This document shows positions 21,831 to 31,799 of a stretch of DNA of 64,000 bases, in pieces. The notes under the pieces were generated by a model. It saw nothing but the letters and a program-made list of their open reading frames with translations. It ran no database searches and was not told where the DNA came from. Origin of the DNA: Cristatella mucedo (lineage: Eukaryota > Bryozoa > Phylactolaemata > Cristatellidae); contig WPIO01000020.1 of NCBI GenBank assembly GCA_009760855.2, positions 1,432,501 through 1,496,500 on the forward strand, in the 5' to 3' direction. The translations under genes were made by a program, and so were the position numbers. Every line of letters begins with the position of its first letter. The stretch's first letter is position 1.

Positions 21831-22581
21831 TCTCAGCCTCCTGGCCAGACGGGATTTCCGAGAACGTGTGGTTTCATTGCCTAGTGCCTAAGAGGCACAC
21901 TATTACATCCAACAGCATTAGCCTTTGAACGAAGTAACGTATGAGCCCGATGAATCGCCATCCGGTAGATTAATTGTGGACGCGGTTAAAAAGAATACGA
22001 AAAGAAATAGAGTAATCCAGGCATTAGTTTGTAAGGAGTAATCTCAGTTCGTTTTTTCTGCCACTCACAGGCCTACCACCCTATGCAAGGATGCATTCAA
22101 AACTGACTTATTAATCGCAGAGATTAGTGTTCTTTTTATGACTGGGGAATACAAATAAGGACGGAGTCACTCGTAGCTTTATTCATCTTTCGTGTTGACG
22201 TGCTGTTCGAAATTGAGTAGAGAAATTCTGCTGGATTGATTTTGAGAAAACAAGTCCGGGCGGGAGCTGCTACCTTTAGCATATACTGAGAAATTTCGTC
22301 CATCTTGCTGGCAAAAAAGCTATATCAGCAATGCATTGGGTGTACGCAACGCTCACAGAGTATGGATGTAACATCTGTGCGGTCGAGTGATGGCTCGATG
22401 TAATCGAGTCAAATTTAGTGTAAGAGTACAATTGAGAGTAGAACTCTAGAATAGAATTTTAAAGAATTTTAAAGAATTTAAATTTTAAATTAATTTTTAA
22501 AATTATATTGAAATTTAAACACAATTGAAAAAGAATTCTGAAAAATATGACAAATGAATTGGTTCATGCAAGCACATTGCT
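21831..22581. other. Intergenic, nothing recognised
   Basis: Contains an AT-rich stretch of AATTTTAAA-type words at 22450-22515; no gene or known repeat. Confidence 0.35.
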
Positions 22582-23480
22582 AGAAAGAACTGGGACTAGC
22601 AAGCCTGACAGACCCGTAGGCTACTAACCACTTTTAAAAGAGTCTATCAATCTACCACGGATTTCCAAGCCTAATCCCTATGTATGCTAGCGAGGCTATG
22701 GTTATAAGAACAAACAGGCGCGCATGGATATAAGTAAGAATTGGTGGTATAAAATATATATTCCCTGTAAGCGGTAGCCAAAGCGAAAATCCGAGGTTCA
22801 TGAAAGTTGCAATTACGTTTCGCATCAAGTGCCTAAACGAAGAGGTGCTTTCTTCAGGGACGGAAAAAATACGTCGAGTGCTAAAAATAGTGGCTCTTGT
22901 CTGTTCACTAGTTGATGCCGACCCAGTATGTGGTGCTATTTCTTGTACTAAATAAAGCAAGCAAAAGAGCACGATCATTCCATTCAGATACTCATTCATT
23001 GTCTTCAGCCTTGGCATATCTGATTTTACGAGCTGACAATACTGTACAGATTTGATGAAATGTGGAAATTGACATGTTATAAGTTTACTTTATAGTTTGC
23101 TGGCTCATACTTGTGAGGTTGTCCTAAAGTCTAGGATCCTTGGTAGTTTAGGACACATTAAAAACCACGTACGTTTGGCAAAGTCTGAAATAGAATTATG
23201 TTAGAACAATCTCGAAAAGGGTTAAGAATAATAGAATAACATAGCGAAAGTTATCGTCCTGAACGTTAAAGTTTAGATGGCGTTTCCAGACCTTTTTAAT
23301 CACAACGAGTGACACAGATGAAAATGTTTGCGGGCCTCATACGTTACCCAAACTATAATGGCTCCTAAAACTAAACGATACGAAATCATGCCTTCAATCG
23401 GGCGTCGCTCGATGAGATCGACCTCAACCGGGTGCAGCTCTTGAGTAGTAATGGCTAAGTCAATTATGAAAGGATTAAAA
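22582..23480. repeat. Unclassified interspersed repeat, copy 3
   Basis: 22582-22720 aligns with 18777-18925 and 23165-23340 with 19005-19200. A further weak match near 23440 (AATGGCTAAG) fits the third block of copy 2. About 440 bases between the first two blocks have no counterpart, so this copy is longer or carries an insertion. Confidence 0.5.
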
Positions 23481-24687
23481 TTATAACTGCGATATTTCTT
23501 TCATAAATACACCTCATGGGGAGTAGACGTGTTTAACCGTGTACCGTATTTAACAGCGACATTCAAGCATTTGTGTGGACAATTTATCTCCGAAACTAAG
23601 TCGGTTAATCACTTTACTACTTTCCCTGTATGATAAAGAGTATTTTTTATTTTAAGTAGAGGCTATCCGGATACTACAATTTGTAAAAAGTCATCATCAT
23701 CTTCGGTCTACAAACCATAAACTTTAAAAAATAGCAAGCGGCCATGTGCTAATTTTGGTGCGACTTTAGCAAGTGCTCGTGAAAAATCTAGAAATAATCG
23801 TGAAACGCCTAATGATATCGTTCGCGTTGTTTTACTTTATCTATATTTGTTCTGTGCTTTTTTGTGACCAAAACCTAAGCTGCTGGACTTTTCGGAGAAA
23901 TGAAGGTATTTCCTCTGTTAAAGGCCGTTAATTTTTCGGTATTTAGATTACAATGACAGGACACAGCTATGGAACCAAATTAAGCAAAGCCCCGAGTTTC
24001 TTATACCTTGTAATCAAACGTTTTTAATTTCTTGGAAAATCTTCACACTCCAAGAATTGAACTAACCACCTAATTATTCCGATCACGTGATCACGTATAC
24101 AACCAGGTGTGGATGAGCTATATAAAATTCACCGAACTAGGTGTCTTTCACCAGCTCCTGCATTCTATTGTATCACACGGTAACCATTTGCAATTGGCAA
24201 ATTTTTTCTAGCCTTTGAGAATCAACGTCTATAAGCTGCCGACACTGCATAAGAGTTGTCCGCGGCGAGAATTTGCTCACGCTGTACAAACGCTGACGGG
24301 AGAGAGCGTGGGTTCTTACAAGCTTTTACAGCTTCAACTAGCCTACCTTGCTGTCCCGTCACAAGCCGCTAGTGTTGCATGGTTTGACGGACAAACGTTC
24401 TTGACAATTGTAACTGCCTTGTACTTGTAACGGTCATATCAAAGTTAGTTAGCTGTTTGGTACCTCGGCTGATCTCTGCCTGTTAGTTGCTTTGACAATT
24501 TAAGTGAAACTATCACTATCCGTGAACTCTATTGAAGGTTGACTCATTCCTTCACCCTTCCTTTAGAATGCTACCAAGTATGCCTGGTTCTTTAAATGAA
24601 ATCAGTTCAGAATAAAATTTGTATCATCTTAAAATATGTTTATCGGAAAGATACGATTCTCACGTTGCTTGCATGAACAATTTGAGG
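23481..24687. other. Intergenic; TATA-like site but no gene recognised
   Basis: A TATATAAA at about 24118 is followed by a 70-codon open frame (24215-24430) with no start ATG and no family resemblance. I see no other feature. Confidence 0.3.
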
Positions 24688-24990
24688 AAGTTTGCAAAAG
24701 TCCTGCGATCTAAATCAGGCGTTGCAAAAGAAGTTTGCAAAAGTCCTGCGATCTAAATCAGGCTTTGCAAAAGAAGTTTGCAAAAGTCCTGCGATCTCAA
24801 TCAGGCGTTGCAAAAGAAGTTTGCAAAAGTCCTGCGATCTAAATCAGGCGTTGCAAAAGAAGTTTGCAAAAGTCCAGCGATCTCAATCAGGCGTTGCAAA
24901 AGAAGTTTGCAAAAGTCCTGCGATCTCAATCAGGCGTTGCAAAAGAAGTTTTCAAAAGTCCTGCGATCTCAATCAGGCGTTTGCAGAGTC
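24688..24990. repeat. Minisatellite, 43-bp unit, seven copies
   Basis: The TTTGCAAAAGTCC motif recurs at 24691, 24734, 24777, 24820, 24863, 24906 and 24949 (the last as TTTTCAAAAG), exactly 43 bases apart. Units differ mainly by AAATCAGG versus CAATCAGG and CCTGCG versus CCAGCG. Because 43 is not a multiple of three and the unit has no stop, overlapping open frames (such as KSCDLNQALQKKFAKV) run through all units. Confidence 0.95.
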
Positions 24991-25980
24991 GTTGCAGAAT
25001 GTTCGCTCCAGTATTGAATTCATGGTGGAATCCTGACGAGGCGACGTATATGGCATCTCTTGCAAAGTATGTGTTTAAGTGTGCTACCTTAGGTTTGAAA
25101 TATGCTAATACAATAAAAACAATTGAATTAGGAACTACAAAATGCTATACACATTGAGTCAGAACTGTATAGCCTATAGTTCAATTCTTCAGTTTATGAA
25201 AAAGGAATATTCGTTAATTTTGACCTTATTTTTTAGGTAAAAATGAATTCTCTTGACTATCGCCGTCTTCGCTGTGCTCCTGTTTAGCCTGGTGATGTCC
25301 GCGGTAAGTTGTATATAGCCTCCATTAGAAATGAACTCAGCTTATGAGCGTTTACTGCCTGGCTCTTACAGGGGTCGTAATACTACACAATAACAATAAC
25401 AATTGTCTATGCAATAATTCTACAGTACATTATCGGGTAAGAGTCTATAGTTTCGCATGCAACGCACCCAAGGGCTTTAGGATTGCAGCTTTATTGTAGA
25501 GCTTAGTGTGGAATTCTCCCGACTCGATATTCCGAACACTTGCTGAGTAGTTGGAACGTCCGCTTTATTTGAGTTGGTCTCTTTACTTCCTCCGAATCTC
25601 CTTTAAAATGGCGTTTACTTGAAAATTGATTGTTTTTATTGAAATTCGATAATTGTAATCTTTTTCCTCCTTCTGTAGCGGCCTTGCTGGCCTTGGCTGA
25701 GTTTTAGCGCGAACAAGAGCTGTTCGGTGGCGGGCTAGAGCTCCTTTGTCCTGGTGCAGTGGGCCAGAGAGGAGCGTCAGTGCGGGTAGAGAGGAAGCGC
25801 TTAAGAGCAAGCCAGGAAGCTCTGAGACGAGCGGTGGCGATTCGGCCTTTAGAATTGGTCCGGTACGCGCGGGAGTGGCTGATTGATGTTGGCTGGCCTG
25901 TCAACCTCCACCTTCACTCGTTCCAAGAAAGAATCGTCTGGAACCCATTCGCCATTCAAGCTGGACAGAGGTGCCCTTCC
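24991..25980. other. Intergenic, nothing firm
   Basis: Short open frames only. 25700-25960 becomes GC-richer and leads into the following repeat block. A 60-odd residue + strand frame (25759-26004) has no recognisable domain. Confidence 0.3.
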
Positions 25981-25984
25981 AGTG

Positions 25985-26960
25985 GCCTATATTCCTTGCC
26001 GTAATGGGCCGGGGTGTCGGGCCCAATACCACTAGGCGCTTGCCCCATTGTTTCAGCTAGGTATTTAAGAGTCGAGCGACGCTCGCTCTTGGTCTTACGG
26101 TTTTTTGTCTTTGGTCCGGCTTCGACGCCGACGCACTCATTTCTCTGAAAGCGAGGGAGGAGGGCGGGCTGTTCGCCGGCGATTGACGGGACAGGACAAG
26201 ACAGAGCTAGGAGGATTCGGTGGAACTCCACCGAATACCGTCGTATCGCGCCCGAGCTGGCATTTTGTGTGCTCTTTCGTGTTTTGTGTTTCTTTAGTGT
26301 CGTGTGTGTGCGCGCTAGCACGTGGTCTCGGCATAGGGATTTGCCGGTGCGAGCTAGGCGTAGTTGGCGTGTGTGGAGCCCTAGTTCCCCAGTTAGGGTT
26401 TAGGCTCCGGTTCGCGCTTCAGTGTGCAGAAGTATTTCCTCCGCAGGAGTGCTTGAGTTGGCGTGTGTGGAGTATTCCTGTCGCACTGGTGGAAACCGAG
26501 TTCTAGTTCTCCGGTCAGGGTTTAGGCTCGGGTTCGCGCTTCAGTATGGAGAAGTATTCCCTCCGCAAGAGCGCTTGAGTTGGCGTGTTTGGGATATTCC
26601 CTCGTCACAGGTGAGAACGGATTCCTAGTTCTCCGGTTAGGGTTTAGGGTCCGGGTCGCGCTCAGTGTGGAGGAGTATTCCCTCCGCTAGAGTGTTGGTG
26701 TAGTTGAGAACGTGCGAGGAGTGTGGAGATAAAGCTGAACTAGACGCGCAGCGACTTTGTGCGCTTGCGAATAAAGTTCAGTAAAATCCCCAATCTGTGT
26801 GTCTCGCTTTCCAATTCACGCCGCGGACTCGCGACCCCCTTTAGTAACGGTAAGCAGGTTAGCGCCAGAAACGCTCGTTTCGTGGCGGCCAGCTTGTTGC
26901 GCGTAGGCGCGCACCAAACAGCATTAGGCGATAGGCTACGCCGCTAGGTAAGCGGCAGGT
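25985..26960 (+). repeat. GC-rich block with 122-bp triple repeat, possibly an LTR or element 5' region
   Basis: A 122-bp unit is repeated three times (AGGGTTT at 26395, 26517 and 26639), each with GAGTTGGCGTGT, GGTTAGGGTTTAGG and AAGTATTCCCTCCGC. Upstream is TGTCGGGCCC and a TATA-like GTATTTAAGA at about 26061; downstream is AATAAA at about 26770. This order would fit an LTR (TATA, repeats, poly-A signal), but no second LTR, primer site or gag/pol was found, so the class is open. Confidence 0.45.
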
Positions 26961-27099
26961 CAAGCTTACTCCACCGAGCCTTCGGCGTTACACTTCTGGA
27001 TATTGAATATAGAGTTTGGGCTCTAATGAGCTCCCCAGAGTAGACGTCGCAGCTAAGCGGTGAGAATTGGCGGTCAGACTGCGCTTTTGAACTGAGCCG

Positions 27100-27960
27100 T
27101 ATGACAGTAGTGAGAGATCGGCCCTGAAGTGCTGGCTGTGTCCACCGTGACCCTGACGGCATCGAGCTCTGGGTCGTGCCACGAGTGGTCATGGCGAAGC
27201 TGCGATACTTCGCCAGGCTTCCGGGAGGCCGTGCTTGGGCGGTCCAGCCTGCACAGGGAAGGGTCAGCGCCGCTGCCTAGCTACGGACAGATTCGCCACC
27301 CGCAGTCACTTCTTCATCACGGGTCTTGGCCTGTCGTTTCGGGATTGGCGGTTAGTGCACCGAGCGTGCCTGGATGCACTGCCGGTGGCTGCTGCTAGGA
27401 GTCGGGCATACCCTGGGACGGTTACCACCTGCCGCGTATGTCGCACGGAGGCAGAGACCGTTTGCCAAGTACTGAGTCACTGCCGGCCGATGCTCACAAC
27501 CTGTTCTGGGCCGCCTAATCGGAGCTCTTCCGGCCAACGTGCTCAACTACATGTCGGCAGGCCGCACCCTCCCGCCTGCCGGCGGTCTGGCTCTCAAGCC
27601 GGACCGGGTCATTGAAAGTGGCACTGATTTAGTAATTGTGGATGTTACGGCGTCATTCAACAGCAGCGATGATGCTCTGATTGTGGCGGCTCGGAATAAG
27701 ACCGATAAATATGCAGCCATCGCCCGGTCCTTCCTGACCGCTGGCTACCGGTCGGCAGTGGTGGAGCCCTTCGTGGTCGGGGCTCTCGGCAGCTGGTGGC
27801 CCAACGATGAAACTTGCCTGGCCGAACTCGACATCCCACGCTCGGAAAGGACGCCTTTAAGGCGGCACTGCGTCTCCGACGCCACTACCGGCTCAGAAGC
27901 CGTGTGGCCCCAGTTACCGAACCGATAGGCTCGAGAGCACGCTCGACCCCGGCATGACAG
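27100..27960 (+). mobile_element. R2-like non-LTR retrotransposon, 3' part with restriction-like endonuclease
   Basis: The first segment (27297-27500) ends in the R2-type zinc knuckle C-x2-C-x7-C-x5-H-C (CRVCRTEAETVCQVLSHC), preceded by WRLVHRACLDALP. After a frameshift near 27500, the frame 27539-27928 carries a PD-(D/E)XK nuclease: KPDRVI, then LVIVDVTASF, the Lys/Tyr segment ARNKTDKYAAIA, and FVVGALGSWW. It ends at TAG at 27926-27928. This nuclease cleaves the target in R2/NeSL-type elements. The RT domain is missing, so the copy is 5'-truncated or heavily decayed. No flanking 28S rDNA is seen. Confidence 0.7.
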
Positions 27961-29320
27961 GGCACCGCCGGCTAATGTATATATCTTAGTTATAAAATTC
28001 TATATAATATATATATTTATTATGTATGTTTGTGCGTGTGTATATATGATGTGATGACTACGCGGTCGGGCCGTCCCATCGAATATGGGCGGGCACTTAT
28101 GGAGCGGAAGTCCTAGACAGCGCTATGGCCGCTACCTGACTCTTTCTTGTATAGACATTGTGCTATTGTTTATGACTTTCGGCCCATGTCTGCGTGGTAT
28201 ATCCGTATGTGTGATGGTATACCAATTTTTCTTTGGCGTTGCTTGATCTGCAGGATTGATTAGGGATCGTAGTGCTTCGTTGATGTAGTTCAGTTGGGGT
28301 TGAATGCCACTGTCGCCGCGTCGAAATTTGGCTGTGCACTGCAACAGAAACCGTGTAGCCTGTATTGTTAATGATAAGGGCTACATATATGGTTTCCTGA
28401 TTTTGAGCAAGACCGTACGCGTTCCTTACTTGGTCAGCTGCGAGTGCTGTTTGAAGTGTGTCTACGCCCTCACCGCTGGAGCCTAGAATATATATAATTT
28501 ATTTATAGAATGATGTACATTCACTGTCTCACTGCGGTGTTTTTTCGCAAGGTTAATTTTCCCTGCTTGAAGGAAGCGCTTTCTAATACGTATGTTCTCG
28601 TGGGGGACCGTGCGCTTGGCTATCGCATCGATGTCGACCCTTCGGTTCGACACTTGACCACTGGCTGGTCGAGCCAATCCAGTGGGCAATGTTGAGTAAC
28701 AGTAGGAACTGTGCAGATAGCTAGCGGCATCGGACTAAACATGGGGGCGGGGCGGGGGCGACAGTAGCCCGGATAAGTACCGATGTGAGCTAGTACTGTA
28801 AATGGGATCGTGAAAGTGGGCGGCCATGTCCTTAGGCAATCTAGGGCTGCAAGTATAGGTTATTCTGAGGCAGTCGCATTCATGCACGTACAACGAGGAG
28901 AAGTTCGATCAGGCAGACGTACCTTCGCACACTTGTCGACAAGACACGACGTCTAGCGCGCTAGCATATTGAGCGTGGGCGTTCGGTGGGCTTTGCATAA
29001 CCTTTGGCAGAGTAGCCGATTCCCACAGAAGGGATTCCTACAGTTTCAGCAACCACACCTGTTTCCCCCCTCTGTCGCTAATGCAGTAGCAAAAACGATG
29101 ATGGCTGCCAATCATGCCAGTCATTGCACATGCTCGTGACTAAGGTCTGTTATCGCAAGCACCCCCAAGCAGCATTATCCTCGGCGAATGTGTGCTTTCG
29201 CTAGTTAGGCAAGCCCTTCTCACTCAAACCACTGGAGGTTCGAGCATGCATTTCTTAGGCTAGAATATTCTGCTCCAACCTCTAAGCAAATTTAGTTTGA
29301 GTGCAAGCTCACGCCCCTCG
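27961..29320. other. Intergenic; short TA-rich tract
   Basis: 27980-28050 is TA-rich (TATATAATATATATATT) and may be the tail of the R2-like element. The rest holds only short unassigned open frames on both strands; none shows a known domain. Confidence 0.35.
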
Positions 29321-29500
29321 GTCTTAGCCGGGCGGCAGCGCCTGCTAGCGTTCGATGGCACCCTGGTCGTCGGTTCGAGTGCTGCAGGCAGGCAATGGAG
29401 AACTGCCTGTGTGCAGCAAGCAGGTAAATGCTGCTAAGGCTAATCTGTGCTGCTGCTCTAAACACGAGTCTGCTGAATCGGATAATTTTTCATTATTTTA
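29320..29500 (+). repeat. SINE family C copy, diverged
   Basis: CGGTCTTAGCCGGGCGGC (A-box region), GTCGGTTCGAGTGCTGCAGG (B-box), GGCAATGGAGAACTGCC and the tail GTCTGCTGAATCGGATAATT. It keeps the order of family C with many changes. Confidence 0.65.
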
Positions 29501-30030
29501 GTGGCACGCCTTCGACTAGGTCTCCAGTGATGTGTTTGATGTGACTGTGCTGACTGCTGGTCTCTGTGGTGGACTCAAACGTGACCCACGAGTTTGGACG
29601 GTTTTGGAGTGGTGGCAGTGGTGTCACGTGACCAACACCCCGTGACCGGTACACACACGTCAGAACGTATGTTGAGGGTGGATTTGATTTGCTTGTTTAA
29701 TGTGTAAATATCTGTAAGTGGCCTCTGCTGTCATTGAATGCCAGCTCAGAGCAGAGCCCATCGGACTATAAGCATACACAAGAGTACATAGTTGACCCTT
29801 CAGCCACATTTTTGTCCGGTGCTCAGCACTGGAAAGGGCTATCGGAGTGCTGGATAGAGGGAAGATTAACTGGTGCCGTTCTAGATATTAGGTGAGCTCA
29901 CTACGTCAGAAAGTAGATTCGAGAGCAATATATCAGCAGACTCTTCTTTCGACATAAGCTGGTGCTACTGCAGCCTGTCTCCTCCCATGACCTCTACGGT
30001 CTCTGCTGTTTCGGGGGCTTGCTTTTTGGT
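29501..30030. other. Intergenic, nothing recognised
   Basis: No repeat or gene signature in this half kilobase. Confidence 0.35.
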
Positions 30031-30185
30031 CCAGCAGTTAAGGTGCTCGCCCCCCCCCCGACCATGGTCTGGCTGAGGTCGTGGGCTCGAGCCCGGAGGC
30101 ATATGTGAAGCGCCTGAATGGAGATTAAGTTCTCTTGGGGGCTATACAAATGAATTATATTTATTTACTTATTTATTTTGGCATA
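30030..30185 (+). repeat. tRNA-derived SINE, family B
   Basis: The best sense copy. Head TTGGTCCAGCAGTTAAGGTGC (A-box region), B-box GGGCTCGAGCCC, then GTGAAGCGCCTGAATGGAGA, TTAAGTTCTCTTGGGGG, CTATACAAATGAATTAT and a TTTATT tail. The last 60 bases match the 3' end of the L2-type LINE seen at 35118 and 61203, so the SINE carries a LINE-derived tail. Confidence 0.85.
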
Positions 30186-30439
30186 TATGGAGTGCTGATC
30201 AATGGATCACTTTGCTGAGCCGGTGCTCGTAAGGAGCTGCACGAGTGCACACACTCACAGTACACACCAGTGAGACATGTGTAGCGTCTGAACCTTCCTT
30301 TGGTGTCGTGTGTATGCCGTGCACGGTCTTGTCACTAATTAGAGTTTATATATGTGCAGCAAAGTGCCTAGGAAGAGATGTACTTGTTTTAGGGTGGTGT
30401 GCATATGCTTTGTTTTTGAATTATTATTACCTGCCACTG

Positions 30440-30610
30440 GTTATAATCCCAGCGGCGGCAGGCGCTTTTATGTTTTGTCCCAGTCGTCTGTTCGAGTCTT
30501 GCTGCAGGCAATTCTTTATTGCCCATTGCCAACTAGATGAAAACTTCGAGCGCTCGTCTGCTGCTATACAAAGGAAATAAGGCCGTTGATTCAGCTCGTG
30601 TTTACTTTTG
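30440..30610 (+). repeat. SINE family C copy, diverged
   Basis: CAGTCGTCTGTTCGAGTCTTGC (B-box), GGCAATTCTTTATTGCCC, GCTGCTATACAAAGGAAATA and the tail TTGATTCAGCTCG. Confidence 0.7.
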
Positions 30611-30624
30611 CTTTTACTTTTATT

Positions 30625-30715
30625 TTATAATAATAATAATAATAATATTGCACTTGATAAAGCGCCCTCAGAGAACTTAATCTCTTTCTAGGCGCTTTAC
30701 ATTTGCTTCTGCTCG
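30625..30715 (-). repeat. L2-type LINE/SINE 3' end with (ATT)n tail
   Basis: (AATAAT)n, then TTGCACTTGATAAAGCGCCC, TCAGAGAACTTAATCTC and TTTCTAGGCGCTTTACATTTG. Truncated to about 85 bases, antisense, inserted just after a family-C SINE. Confidence 0.85.
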
Positions 30716-31009
30716 GTCCAAGTAAAGCGTCTACAGGCATGGGGTGGTAGGTGGGGGGGGGGCTTGTGCCTCGTTATGGTACCACGAGTGTCTCAGCCCG
30801 ACGTTCGTCAGTTCTCGCATGGCAACTAGGCTGCTCCCACAGCCTGACTTGACAGCAGGCTGTGAACTGAGCCTTCCATTGCTCCACCACCTTCTTTCGT
30901 ACAAAGTAGAGCTGTGTGTCTAGTCGATGACTTGAGTTTCAGCCTAAGTCGAACGGGTTGGGGAGAGATTCTGACGACTAATCCCAGCACCTTCGTTCGA
31001 AGAATATTT

Positions 31010-31110
31010 CAAAAATAATTCATTTGCACAACGCCACAAGAGAGCTTGATCTCTATCCAGGTGCTTCACATGCCACGGGGCTCGAGCCCACGATTTCGGT
31101 CGTGTGCGAC
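31010..31110 (-). repeat. SINE family B copy, truncated
   Basis: Antisense: ATTCATTTGCACAACGCC, AGAGAGCTTGATCTCTATCC, GGTGCTTCACATGCC and GGGGCTCGAGCCCACGATTT (inverted B-box). The tRNA-like 5' end is lost. Confidence 0.75.
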
Positions 31111-31204
31111 TCAGCTGCTATCGCTAGCAGCTCTCAGCTCCCACAGACGAGTGGACGTGTCGTGCTAAAACGTGAGCGAGTGGAACGTGTGCAGCAGCAG
31201 CCTC

Positions 31205-31378
31205 AGCAGCTGCCAATAATATAATTGATATCATTGATTTGTATAGCACCCCAAGAGAACGTAATATATATTCAGGCACTTCACATATGCCTCGGGGCTC
31301 GAGTCGACGACCTCAGCCAGACCTTGGTCGGAGGGGGCGAGCACCTTAACCCCTGGACCAAACCAGCTGGGCGCTTGT
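31205..31378 (-). repeat. SINE family B copy, full length
   Basis: Antisense: GTATAGCACCCCAAGAGAAC, TTCAGGCACTTCACATATGCC, GGGGCTCGAGTCGACGACCTC, GGTCGGAGGGGGCGAGCACC and TTAACCCCTGGACCAAACC. It includes the complete tRNA-like head and is followed directly by a sense LINE 3' end. Confidence 0.85.
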
Positions 31379-31379
31379 T

Positions 31380-31578
31380 GCTTATGCATGCTGACACTGT
31401 GCATGCTGCCACTAACCATATTTGCATGCTGACCCTGTGCATGTCACCCTTAACCATATTATTCATTTTGTTTATTTTTCAAGCATGATTTTACTTACCA
31501 TTCAATTGCATTTCCCTTTGCAGCAAATGTAAAGCGCCTAGAAAGAGATTAAGTTTTCTGAGGGCACTTTATCAAGTG

Positions 31579-31612
<34 letters not shown>

Positions 31613-31613
31613 G
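31380..31613 (+). repeat. L2-type LINE 3' end with (ATT)n tail, sense
   Basis: GCATGCTGACACTGTGCATGC, CATGTCACCCTTAACC, TTCAATTGCATTTCCC, AAGCGCCTAGAAAGAGAT, GGGCACTTTATCAAGTGC and then (ATT)9-10. It lies 185 bases upstream of the POMGNT2 start. Confidence 0.85.
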
Positions 31614-31799
31614 TTGCTCTCTCAGTGCCGTCGCAGCTGCCCTGCCCTGCTGTTTTATTGAGCTTGCTGTCACACTGCCCTCGCCTTCCCTAGGATCGCG
31701 TGCCCTCGGCTGGCGAGCACGCCTATCAGCTCAGGGCCATTAGTTCCTCATCCGGCCAAGGGCTCTCGTCTGGCCTCCCACCAACGGCCGGCATGAGCA

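Noticed and set aside
24118-24430. TATA box plus 71-codon frame as a gene
   Set aside because: The frame has no ATG start and no family resemblance; a TATATAAA alone is weak in AT-rich DNA.
24688-24990. Regular repeats as a CRISPR array
   Set aside because: The 43-bp units are contiguous without unique spacers, in an animal genome: a minisatellite.
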